NCBI RefSeq assembly: GCF_000445445.1
Contig: NZ_ASXP01000004.1
Coordinates: 496,001 to 560,000, forward strand
Reading direction: 5' to 3'
Length of the DNA stretch: 64,000 bases
From: Sporomusa ovata DSM 2662
Lineage (GTDB): Bacteria; Bacillota; Negativicutes; Sporomusales; Sporomusaceae
Shown here piece by piece: positions 18,101 through 24,226 of this stretch (position 1 is the stretch's first letter; each line of letters starts with the position of its first letter). The notes under the pieces were generated by a model. That model did not search any database, had not been told where the DNA came from, and worked only from the letters and a program-made list of their open reading frames with translations. The translations under genes and the position numbers were made by a program.

Positions 18101-19776
18101 ATTTCTTTCTGATAGCCGTAACGGACACCGGCGCCATAGGTCCAGGTGCCGTAGTCGTTATCATACAAAACATTATACGAGTCGTAGAATTTATTGTTGT
18201 TGCTCAGTTTGGAGCCGCGTACGGTCAGATCGAGATAGTGGCCTGTGTCTCCGAGCCAGCTGGTATACAGGCCGATGCCACCGCTCTTTAAATCGCCGGT
18301 GGAGCCGCTGTAGAGCCCTTCGTCGGTGCCGCTTTTGATGGTATGCTGATGGAAATCGGCATCCGAATTTAAGAGGCTGAGGAACAGGCCGGTATACAAC
18401 TTGCCACCGAAGAGTTTCTCCTCCCGCTGTTTGTCATAGCCGACTTGAATGCCGTTGTAGTTCTGGCCAAAACTGGAACCATACGCGCCATCAAAATCAT
18501 ATTTGCCGCGCCAGACCTGCGCCCAGGCGCCGTCCGCGCCTTCGCTCTGGCCCTGTGAATTGGCGGCACGCAGGTCTTCGCCCCGCTTCCAGAACAGGCC
18601 GTTTTCCATCCGCCACAGATTGCGCATCGACAGCTGGGCATTGGCCGCGCTGAACACACCCTGGGAAACGAGGTCAGTGCACCTGGCTTCCCAGTTTAAG
18701 TCTTGATAATAATAATAATGATCGACATCTATAGAGCCGTCTTTCGTAAGCCAGCTAGTAATGCTATATTTTTTAAAATTACCGTCAAGCAAGAGCTTGT
18801 TTGTGCTGGCATCGGTCTTAGTAAAGGTCAATTTTGGCTCGAAATTTTCAATCCGTTGGTAAAATTCTTTGACTAGAGCAGTATATCGATCTTTCAGATT
18901 TCCTTGGGGCACATATTTCTCTAAATATGCAGCAGCAACGGCATTCCAATTATTATATTTCAACATCAAATTACCTAATAACTCATAATTTTCCGGACTT
19001 TGTGCTCCAAATGCGTCCATGTCTGCAAATATGTCCGCTTCAAAATTAGCGTCATGATTGGTAACATATTGAAAAAATCCAGCGCCATAAATGTTTACTA
19101 CGTTAAACTTACCAGTTTCATAATAATTTTTTGTCGCATTCCAATCAATACCACCAAACCCGGGTTGATAACGAACTACCAAATTAATATTTGCGCCATC
19201 CTTCGGCAACGTTATTTTTTCCCAGTCGGTAAAGGTTATTGAGTCGCATTTCGCATCAGCATTAGCTCCGCCAAGTCCGCCGGCATTAAGCGTTATGTTG
19301 ACATTTTTACCGATGTCGACTGTAGTAAAGACAATTCCCCGATACGACTGATTCGAACTCCAGTCGATACTATCTGCACCGGCCCAATTAGGCGATGTAT
19401 ATTTATAGGCCAGATCGATCACAGAATTATTTCCCAAAGTTACAAGTTTAGCCTTGACACCGTAGCTACTATCCAAAGGGCGCCAAACAGCGCCATCTCC
19501 TAAAGTAATGAGCCCATTATAGGTGCCCTTGTTTTCCGTGGTGTGACTCCATGTGCTCATTGTTTCTCCATCGTTTATCGTAAAACCACTTGTCCCTACA
19601 CTTTGCCTATCAGGAGTTTCCCCTGTTTTAGTCGCGGCATATACCGCGCCATAAGGCAACGTGCTTAAGGCCAGCCCTAAGAGCGCTGCGGCGACCAGTT
19701 TTTTACCGGCTTGCTTAATGGCTCTGTTTTTCGTGTTGCGCTCAATTTTTCTTTTGAATTTGCGCGTTATTTTCAT
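15133..19776 (-). CDS. Autotransporter-TonB-dependent receptor fusion (two outer-membrane barrels)
   Basis: 1547 residues. A long basic signal region ends near ALSTLPYGAVYA (~48). Residues ~50-400 form a passenger-like beta-rich region. An autotransporter barrel spans ~412-708, opening GAWAQVWRGKYDFDG, with many alternating strands and closing NAGMSWRFN. A ~145-residue Ala/Gln/Thr/Pro linker follows, then a complete TonB-dependent receptor (~854-1547): TonB-box-like start APVVVEAARPDWE, plug motifs LPDLLQTVPGVYV, RVRGSSGG, VENVERVEVYRGYVPARF and GGAINIVTK, 22-strand barrel, terminal aromatic F. The start at 19776 has AAGGAGG 12 bases upstream; an earlier ATG at 19815 lacks one. It follows R4, so B12 should repress it. 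The receptor half is a paralogue of the one at 28647. The reading frame is open throughout, so the fusion is not a frameshift artefact. Confidence 0.9.
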   Translation of the reverse strand: MKITRKFKRKIERNTKNRAIKQAGKKLVAAALLGLALSTLPYGAVYAATKTGETPDRQSVGTSGFTINDGETMSTWSHTTENKGTYNGLITLGDGAVWRPLDSSYGVKAKLVTLGNNSVIDLAYKYTSPNWAGADSIDWSSNQSYRGIVFTTVDIGKNVNITLNAGGLGGANADAKCDSITFTDWEKITLPKDGANINLVVRYQPGFGGIDWNATKNYYETGKFNVVNIYGAGFFQYVTNHDANFEADIFADMDAFGAQSPENYELLGNLMLKYNNWNAVAAAYLEKYVPQGNLKDRYTALVKEFYQRIENFEPKLTFTKTDASTNKLLLDGNFKKYSITSWLTKDGSIDVDHYYYYQDLNWEARCTDLVSQGVFSAANAQLSMRNLWRMENGLFWKRGEDLRAANSQGQSEGADGAWAQVWRGKYDFDGAYGSSFGQNYNGIQVGYDKQREEKLFGGKLYTGLFLSLLNSDADFHQHTIKSGTDEGLYSGSTGDLKSGGIGLYTSWLGDTGHYLDLTVRGSKLSNNNKFYDSYNVLYDNDYGTWTYGAGVRYGYQKEMPGGWYLEPQVGLTYGTMKAYSYTQDNNMRYNQDKLEMLTGRLGLTAGRNFTNGDRKGRVYVKAAVNHDFKDGGSASADAMSYDSWHQKEIVRASMAVDTLAGHDTWYEFALGTNLQTGRDKNAFVELTKTVGGKVNTDWQVNAGMSWRFNGPSSSERAAAQNAAFDRSMTAPEVSPAAKAAAKPQTTTAVGTKTAADKATQAAQPAQANKTAQDGQTIQPGQEAAGTDKTVAGDKLTPPSDQADQKTQANQEEQARTGQAGQADTGERPAAAAGTAEPETGTIVTGGNEPGSFALAPVVVEAARPDWEKNLSPGTVSVIHVPEYKGEMKNLPDLLQTVPGVYVQRLSGTGHYAVARVRGSSGGQVNIYIDGVLANSASDAAVDLSTIPVENVERVEVYRGYVPARFAGSPLGGAINIVTKKPQESKGSISTGMRSFGGYTGNLELTAPLGEGSLLFALNRDQSQGDFRYDKYHPGGNVYNVTESRWRMNNDYHNTDALLKWQDDHWFAKLTYKNNKTKLPESACDDWVDVPFDEIPNKAGNFDDYRKRYLETTKTELSLGRRQTAGNLEWGWKLDTSYQHKEATNAEFKSGSAAMIFTTADNEFRNRRYEGAIDGSWKMGKNHLVEFLFDCSRETMNVDTNNFDVWPRNDSFVGVIDSYKQYFKTDYSTNNYFFQVQDTMTLNKSGNLFFTPVLRGQKMTMNVDLGDPDLGEWEYSYGLGLKKVQNDHWTFRSTYGTYYKFPNFYELFGDGVNVLSRWEMYRTSYSDFLLNSYVERGTSWDVSANWQGKAFQADADVTLTYFNRDVKNLSTYAINPYGYGYYSNLAAGKIQGVELESKLNWQRWNLLQSVTWNDSLITKSGMFNMVTKSNVNAGNPFPWTPKWETNTRLSYRFPGDKLTVFGEYHYLGKVGQYTGVGGRYFYDTLGLTNVGLKYGFNDKVKLTAGVNDLFNEGPNQLWRQNSGPSKTIGNVVYPQQGRTYYLTMQYFF

Positions 19777-19864
19777 TGCCCGATTAATCCTCCTTGATTT
19801 TCCTCTCCTGTTCATTATTACTATTGTCCCGCCTGTCCGGTCATGCAGCGCCTGTACCTGGCAA

Positions 19865-19892
19865 TAAAAAAACTCCCTTACAGGAGTTGGTT
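19865..19892 (-). terminator. Terminator of riboswitch R4
   Basis: Minus-strand hairpin AACTCCTGTAAGGGAGTT followed by TTTTTTTATT, between R4 and the fusion gene. Confidence 0.85.
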
Positions 19893-19928
19893 ACGTCAGG
19901 CCAGGGAAAGTCGGTTCCAGTGCTGCCG

Positions 19929-20205
19929 TAATCCCCTTCCTGTCGCTCGCAGGTGCCGCAGCACACTCTCCGCCGCAAAACGGCAGACTGACACGCTGCA
20001 AATGGTGATCGCCGGACAGGCAGTTCTCCTGGCTCCGGTTCATCGCTCGTTTGCGTCTTCCCAAAGCTTGCGCTCCAGTGACCCCGTACGTTAGCCGTAC
20101 TGCTGCAAATTTGCTCCCCGTTACAGTGGCGGGACCGCGCCGGTGTTTCACCGGTCTTCCCTATTAAGCCCCGAAGGGCACCTCTCCCCACTTTATGTTG
20201 TTGTT
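19929..20205 (-). promoter_or_regulatory. Cobalamin riboswitch R4 (extended peripheral arm)
   Basis: Core boxes are intact (GGGCTTAATAGGGAAGACCGGTG, GTCCCGCCACTGTAACGGGG, CCAGGAGAACTGCC). Compared with the other nine it has an enlarged arm after the B12 box (ACGCTGC...GCAGCGTGT-like pairing around 19955-20010) and a longer arm around 20080-20110. It controls the double-barrel receptor gene. Confidence 0.93.
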
Positions 20206-20214
20206 TAGCTTGAT

Positions 20215-20430
20215 TTGAAAGTTACATATATATATTGTATCGAATTACGAATCAGTGATATTATAAAACTTAAGGTAGAAGATCTTGGAATTGTTGAAAG
20301 AAATAGTAAGGTAATCATTGTTTCCGGAGAAATTGGTACACACACGATGAGAAAAACATTTGGTTATCATGCTTACAAAAACGGAGTATCGCTAGAACTC
20401 TTGAAGGATGTTCTCTGGAATGAAATACGT
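20215..20430 (+). pseudogene. Tyrosine recombinase/integrase remnant
   Basis: The frame contains LRISDIIKLKVEDL, the start of the catalytic domain of phage-type integrases, and then jumps to GTHTMRKTFGYHAYKNG, the conserved HxxR box, without the segment between. No catalytic Tyr follows. It is a deleted integrase fragment, the only mobile-element coding trace found in the window. Confidence 0.65.
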
Positions 20431-20442
20431 GTCACCTTTTTT

Positions 20443-20566
20443 TTATACTTCTTTTTCACTTCCCACGGTAATTTCAAATTCGCCTTCGATAATAATGCCC
20501 CATTCTGCAGCATGTAAATTGATCAGGAATCCGCGTGCCAGCCTGAGCAAAGCTCCTACATTCCAA
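20443..20566 (-). pseudogene. Cupin-domain protein, 3' fragment
   Basis: In-frame to a stop: ALLRLARGFLINLHAAEWG, then IIIEGEFEITVGSEKEV, the barrel strands of a small cupin. No start or RBS is present; an in-frame stop-rich stretch lies upstream. The palindrome at 20578-20600 sits immediately before it. Confidence 0.5.
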
Positions 20567-20577
20567 TTCTGAATATA

Positions 20578-20600
20578 TTTAGTTTATTATATAAACTAAA
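20578..20600. promoter_or_regulatory. Palindrome resembling a MarR operator (downstream copy)
   Basis: TTTAGTTTA-TTATA-TAAACTAAA, a near-perfect inverted repeat sharing its half-sites with the one over the marR start. It lies between the end of marR and the cupin remnant. Confidence 0.5.
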
Positions 20601-20611
20601 TTCCAAAAAAA

Positions 20612-21073
20612 TTATTCCTGAAAAATGTCACAAAACTTTTCAATGCATATTCTAAATATCTCGATCTCTTGGGGTGACAGTTGTGAACAAAGTTTTCGAT
20701 AAAATTCTTTATGCAACTCATGATGTGCCTGATAAGCCAGTATACCTGTTTTCGTTAAAGATACTATGGTGGCCCTAGAGTCAATTGGATGCTGAATACG
20801 GCGGACAAACTCTTTTACTTCCATGCGGCTGATTATTTGAGTAATCGCCCCCTTTGTAACTCCCATGCGTAAAGCTAATTCGCTCATCAGAATACCGTCC
20901 CCACACCCTATAGCATTGATGGTGTGAATTTCGCTAGGCGTTAAAAGACCGGCCGCTCCGTATTTACGGGGATAGCGTTCGAGCCGCTTTATCTGCATAA
21001 TTAAGCGACCAATACTGAAACTAAAGCATTCTGTGCTGGATTTACACGAGTTATTATTATGTATATTATTCAT
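20612..21073 (-). CDS. MarR-family transcriptional regulator
   Basis: 153 residues with the winged-helix core: LTPSEIHTINAIG, MSELALRMGVTKGAITQIISRME (helix-turn-helix), then the wing IQHPIDSRATIVSLTKTG. MarR proteins are dimeric repressors released by small ligands. No clear RBS precedes the ATG. Two AGTTTA/TAAACT palindromes flank the gene, one overlapping its start, which suggests autoregulation and control of the now-decayed cupin gene. The native target may have been lost. Confidence 0.85.
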   Translation of the reverse strand: MNNIHNNNSCKSSTECFSFSIGRLIMQIKRLERYPRKYGAAGLLTPSEIHTINAIGCGDGILMSELALRMGVTKGAITQIISRMEVKEFVRRIQHPIDSRATIVSLTKTGILAYQAHHELHKEFYRKLCSQLSPQEIEIFRICIEKFCDIFQE

Positions 21074-21078
21074 AATAT

Positions 21079-21097
21079 TAGTTTAGCATATAAACTA
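21079..21097. promoter_or_regulatory. Palindrome resembling a MarR operator (upstream copy)
   Basis: TAGTTTA-GCATA-TAAACTA directly upstream of the marR start codon. Half-sites are the same as at 20578-20600. Confidence 0.55.
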
Positions 21098-21195
21098 TAT
21101 TCTGTAAATAGTCTTGCTCGTGGATAGGCATCCACGAGCTGGCAAAACATTAAGTTATACCACCACTTTTCATATAATTATCAAACGAACCTGAC

Positions 21196-21350
21196 TTGCA
21201 TAATTTTCATTCTATGGGTATAATATAAGAAAAGGACTGACGTGCTCTAACACGCCAGCCCCACAGGCTGTCTAACCGGAAAACGGTTAGCCCAAAATTG
21301 TGTTATTAAGAAATAACCGCCGCTTTTGAGCAGGGGCGGTTATTTCTTTT
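21196..21350 (+). ncRNA. Type I antitoxin RNA (RatA-like) with promoter
   Basis: A good promoter, TTGCAT (21196-21201), 17-base spacer, TATAAT (21219-21224), predicts an RNA from about 21231 to the terminator AAATAACCGCC.../GGGCGGTTATTT plus T-run ending near 21350. Internal hairpin AACCGGAAAACGGTT. Its 3' end overlaps the 3' end of the toxin gene on the other strand, the layout of txpA/RatA and bsrG/SR4. Confidence 0.7.
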
Positions 21351-21417
21351 TGGTCGTGATCAATACCATGAGAGTGGCAAATGCAACCGCAAATGTCAAT
21401 GCCTCGTAGATACTCAT
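21340..21417 (-). CDS. Type I toxin peptide (TxpA/holin-like toxin family), intact
   Basis: 25 residues: MSIYEAL start, a hydrophobic helix (TFAVAFATLMVLI) and a TTKKK tail, the pattern of the small membrane toxins annotated as holin-like toxins in Firmicutes. The site AAGGGGGTGG precedes the ATG and is paired in a hairpin. It is the only intact copy of three in the window. Confidence 0.75.
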   Translation of the reverse strand: MSIYEALTFAVAFATLMVLITTKKK

Positions 21418-21425
21418 CCTACCAC

Positions 21426-21447
21426 CCCCTTCCTTAACAGGAAGGGG
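21426..21447 (-). promoter_or_regulatory. Hairpin sequestering the toxin ribosome binding site
   Basis: CCCCTTCCT-GTTA-AGGAAGGGG on the toxin mRNA, nine base pairs, includes the AAGGGGG ribosome binding site. This would limit toxin translation. A TATAAT at 21478-21483 (minus) is a plausible toxin -10 element. Confidence 0.6.
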
Positions 21448-21483
21448 CCAACCGTCCCCCGAGCAGCCTGTGTGCTTATTATA

Positions 21484-21787
21484 CCGTATTTTCCCAGAGC
21501 AAAAAAGAAAAATTTTCACTGTTGGCTCTGTTACGATACCATGCCGCCTTTTTTATTCGGGCGGTTTTTTTCTTTGCCGCCGGCCGCCGGAGTTTGTGTT
21601 CTAACCGTTTTTTCTCGTATGGGCGGGCCGCCCGGTCTGGCAGACCGTCTTCCTCCATGACCGGCGCGTTGCGAATCAGGATGATAACAACCACCGTCTG
21701 CTACCAAGCAACACCAGATAACCCAGGACAAAGGCAAACATAGCGTTTCTTTCTCTTTACGCTGCATCTGCACCGGCTCACAGCCGG
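21484..21787. other. Intergenic stretch without a recognised gene
   Basis: Holds a plus-strand hairpin GCCGCC/GGGCGG with T7 (21542-21571) that looks like a terminator. Open frames on both strands are short, overlap each other and have no RBS. A related GGCGGCTTTTTT piece occurs near 14145. Confidence 0.4.
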
Positions 21788-22159
21788 TTATTTTTTCGTA
21801 TCGATTTTGAAGAAGGCATTATAATCGGCGACAGCCTTGTTGGCGTTTTCGATGGCGGCGTTTCGTTCCTTGATGATCAGATTGGCATCGTTGGTCGCGG
21901 CGTCAATGTAGAGCTGGGACGCTTTTAGATAGGCATCCACTGCGGCAATGTAAGCGGCGGTGGCCTTGGCGTCCTCTATTGAGGCCGGTGGGGTCGGCAG
22001 TGGCGGCAATTGGGCAGCCGCTGCCGGGTAGCCTGCGGCCAGGTTAGTGGCTGCAGGCGCGGCAGGGGCCGGCTGAGCCGGTGGCTCGGCTGCGGCAACG
22101 GCCAGGCCGGCCGCACTCAATGCAAAGAAAATCAACACGGCATAAATTCTTTTTTTCAT
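21788..22159 (-). CDS. Small secreted/periplasmic protein with Pro-Ala linker
   Basis: 123 residues. A signal peptide (MKKRIYAVLIFFALSAAGLAVAAA) is followed by a Pro/Ala-rich stretch and a charged helical C-terminal half (ASIEDAKATAAYIAAVDAYLKAS..., ending FFKIDTKK). GAGGAGGGAAAAACA precedes the ATG; a longer reading to 22396 crosses a duplicated fragment. A truncated copy lies at 14256. No family recognised; size and helix suggest an envelope protein. Confidence 0.65.
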   Translation of the reverse strand: MKKRIYAVLIFFALSAAGLAVAAAEPPAQPAPAAPAATNLAAGYPAAAAQLPPLPTPPASIEDAKATAAYIAAVDAYLKASQLYIDAATNDANLIIKERNAAIENANKAVADYNAFFKIDTKK

Positions 22160-22186
22160 TGTTTTTCCCTCCTCACTGATTGTTTC

Positions 22187-22325
22187 AGACAGGACTGGCG
22201 GCAGTTTTCCCGGCCCAGATGGGTATGCATCAGAGCGGGGTACTTTAATACTAATAATATCATTTTTGCCATGAATTGCAAATTGCTTCTTTGCCAAATT
22301 GTCCAGTCTGACCAAATATATCTTA
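22187..22325 (-). repeat. Mosaic duplicate: YbjN-like 3' end fragment and flanking repeat
   Basis: 22187-22245 matches the last ~18 codons of the gene at 14486 with a one-base insertion; 22250-22325 matches 13606-13675. It sits just upstream of the intact secreted-protein gene, the reverse of the 14-kb copy, where the YbjN-like gene is intact and the secreted gene truncated. Confidence 0.6.
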
Positions 22326-22409
22326 TAATTATCAAACAGTACGGATTTTTTAATGGAATACCGCCCGGCTTTTCTGCGGAGCGCTTTTTCCGGCAAAGGC
22401 TGGGGGTTT

Positions 22410-22462
22410 ACGGGAGTTATATCGAGAACATCCCCTCTGCGTACTCTGCGTCTCTGCGGTTC
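22410..22462. repeat. Dispersed CTCTGCG repeat (copy 1)
   Basis: Contains CTCTGCGTACTCTGCGTCTC followed by TGCGGTTCAAAAA, nearly identical to 57513-57551. Only the right half of the hairpin seen at 57.5 kb is present. Confidence 0.6.
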
Positions 22463-22484
22463 AAAAAACTTATACTTTCTTATA

Positions 22485-22610
22485 AAAAAGGACTGACGTG
22501 CTCTAACACGCCAGCCCCACAGGCTGTCTAACCGGGAAACGGTTAGCCCATATGTTACAGACTATTAAGAAATAGCCGCACACCTTGGGGAGGGGCGGCT
22601 ATTTCTTCTT
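22485..22610 (+). ncRNA. RatA-like antitoxin RNA, copy 3
   Basis: Very close to the 21.2-kb copy (GGACTGACGTGCTCTAACAC, AACCGGGAAACGGTT hairpin) and ends in AAATAGCCGC.../GCGGCTATTT. The promoter region is replaced by the dispersed CTCTGCG repeat, so expression is uncertain. Confidence 0.5.
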
Positions 22611-22670
22611 GGTTATGACAAATACCATGAGCGTGGCAAATGCGACAGCAAATGTCCATGCTTCAACATA
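22599..22670 (-). pseudogene. Type I toxin copy without a start codon
   Basis: Frame reads YVEAWTFAVAFATLMVFVITKKK then stop, clearly the same toxin. The ATG and the AAGGGGGTGG site of the intact copy are gone; no start codon with RBS is found upstream in frame. Confidence 0.6.
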
Positions 22671-22712
22671 AAATACGGGAAGGATACTGACAGTTTTGGT
22701 TGAAAATGATAC

Positions 22713-22749
22713 TATAACCTTTATATTTAAAGCAATAATAAAGGTTATA
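22713..22749 (+). promoter_or_regulatory. Inverted repeat upstream of the MerR gene
   Basis: TATAACCTTTAT-N13-ATAAAGGTTATA, perfect 12-base arms, 30 bases upstream of the MerR start. Likely the operator for autoregulation. Confidence 0.6.
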
Positions 22750-22778
22750 CCTATAGTAGAGTTTAGGAGAATGCTACC

Positions 22779-23615
22779 ATGTCTGATAAATCTAAATCAT
22801 ATTTTACAATTGGAGAGTTTGCGCAGTTATTCGAAATATCTAAGCAAACCTTGTTCTATTATGAGAAAAACAATATATTTGCCCCTAAACTTATTGAGGA
22901 CAACGGTTACCGGTATTATTCCCTTGATCAATATTTTGTATTTGAAATCATCATTACCTTACGCAAACTGGGAGTATCATTAAAAGAAATCAGCACATAC
23001 GTCACCAATCGCAATATCGACTCTCTCCAGCAACTGTTTGCGGACAAGCTGCTGGAATACGATGTACAGCTTGAACTCTTGCAGCGCAACAGGAATAATC
23101 TGCGCGTACATCTGGAGCGCTTACAGCAAGCCAAAGAAATACGCTGCAATCGTATTACCCTGGAAAATTGTGAAGAAGAATATTTCGTGGCAGACGATTT
23201 TTCCGCATTGCAGGGCTCCATGAAAGAGCAGGTTAAGCTTATCGCCCGGCACAATCTTCCCTTCGCTAAAAATGAAATCTTCAACGAATACCATATGGGC
23301 TATATCTTACCGCAAGAAGATTTGCTAGCGGAAAACTATTTGGCAATAACCCGGATTTTCACCCGCATCTCTTATCCTGACGAATACGCAAAGGCTTTAA
23401 TCAAACCCAAAGGACTCTATGCTAAAATTGCCACGCCTGACGGTTACCACGCCAACTATAAAAGTGCAATCAAAAAATTGTTTGACTTTATTAAGCTCAA
23501 TGAGCTGGAAATTATCGGCGACGCTTACATTTGCCAGTTAAGGAATTACTGGGCTACCGCTAACCCCGATGAATATGTCACACAAATTGCTATCCAGGTT
23601 GACTACAATAATTAA
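22779..23615 (+). CDS. MerR-family regulator with effector-binding C-domain
   Basis: 278 residues. The N-terminal helix-turn-helix and wing (FTIGEFAQLFEISKQTLFYYEK, NGYRYYSLDQYFVFEII) are followed by a coiled-coil linker (~85-125) and a C-terminal domain of the GyrI/BmrR effector-binding type (inference from length and the final DEYVTQIAIQVDY strand). It has no cysteine metal-sensor motif. The site TTTAGGAGA precedes the ATG and a perfect inverted repeat lies upstream. MerR proteins of this shape usually sense lipophilic compounds and activate efflux pumps; the nearby MATE pump and RND debris fit. Confidence 0.85.
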   Translation: MSDKSKSYFTIGEFAQLFEISKQTLFYYEKNNIFAPKLIEDNGYRYYSLDQYFVFEIIITLRKLGVSLKEISTYVTNRNIDSLQQLFADKLLEYDVQLELLQRNRNNLRVHLERLQQAKEIRCNRITLENCEEEYFVADDFSALQGSMKEQVKLIARHNLPFAKNEIFNEYHMGYILPQEDLLAENYLAITRIFTRISYPDEYAKALIKPKGLYAKIATPDGYHANYKSAIKKLFDFIKLNELEIIGDAYICQLRNYWATANPDEYVTQIAIQVDYNN

Positions 23616-23701
23616 AAAACTCCCGGCCTTGATTGAAAATAACAATTCTTACGTTACGTGTTACGTAATCATGTTGTTTCCGCCAGTCGGGAGACATTTT
23701 T

Positions 23702-23734
23702 TAAGCGGTCTCATTAAAAAAATGAGACCGCTTA
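23702..23734. terminator. Bidirectional terminator between convergent genes
   Basis: TAAGCGGTCTCATT/AATGAGACCGCTTA stem of 14 base pairs with T-rich flanks, between the MerR gene (plus) and the small gene at 23741 (minus). Confidence 0.7.
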
Positions 23735-23740
23735 TGTATT

Positions 23741-24052
23741 TTATTCGTGCTTATGGCAGTGGCCTTCGCCTTTTGACTCCAGCACCTGCTGGAAAATCTT
23801 ATGGGCTTCTTCCGATGTTTTGCCGTTTTCCAATGCTTTTTTGGCATGGGCAACAGCAGAATGATATTTTTTGTGGGCTTCGTCATTAGTTGTTAATTTA
23901 TCAATATCGTAATTCATGATTTTGTTAAACATTTCGTGGATTTCTTCCGAAGATTTCCCGGCAGTTTTTGCCGCTTCCACGTGCTTCATCGCCATCTTGT
24001 AACGATATTCCGCGTGGGGAGTTTTTGGCAGTTCATACTTAGGATGCGCCAT
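23741..24052 (-). CDS. Small helical protein with two internal repeats
   Basis: 103 residues, no signal. Two related halves: PHAEYRYKMAMKHVEAAKTAGKSSEEIHEMF and DEAHKKYHSAVAHAKKALENGKTSEEAHKIF, each a helical hairpin. The end is His-rich (GEGHCHKHE), which could bind metal. The ATG at 24052 is chosen because AGGTG lies eight bases before it. No known function. Confidence 0.6.
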   Translation of the reverse strand: MAHPKYELPKTPHAEYRYKMAMKHVEAAKTAGKSSEEIHEMFNKIMNYDIDKLTTNDEAHKKYHSAVAHAKKALENGKTSEEAHKIFQQVLESKGEGHCHKHE

Positions 24053-24163
24053 GTAAATCACCTCATTATATATTTTAGGTTAAATCGTTTAACCTGCCTT
24101 CATAATAAAGTATCTTCCTAGGATAGAGTCAATAGTCGATTTTCAATTGGCATTCAATTTGCT

Positions 24164-24212
24164 ATAACATGTGCCAAAGCCCTAAAAAATGTAGGGCTTT
24201 GGCACATGTTAT
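24164..24212 (-). terminator. Strong 21-bp hairpin terminator after the MATE gene
   Basis: Perfect inverted repeat ATAACATGTGCCAAAGCCCTA with a seven-base loop, 15 bases beyond the MATE stop codon. No clear T-run on either side, so it may act as an mRNA-stabilising or attenuating stem. Confidence 0.55.
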
Positions 24213-24226
24213 GACGCCCACAAAAA

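Noticed and set aside
20215..20430. Active integrase marking a genomic island
   Set aside because: The catalytic domain is deleted in the middle and the nucleophile Tyr is absent; no attachment-site repeats or tRNA gene were found.
21522..21743. Overlapping short frames on both strands between the toxin and the secreted-protein gene
   Set aside because: They overlap each other on opposite strands, have no RBS and no recognisable pattern.
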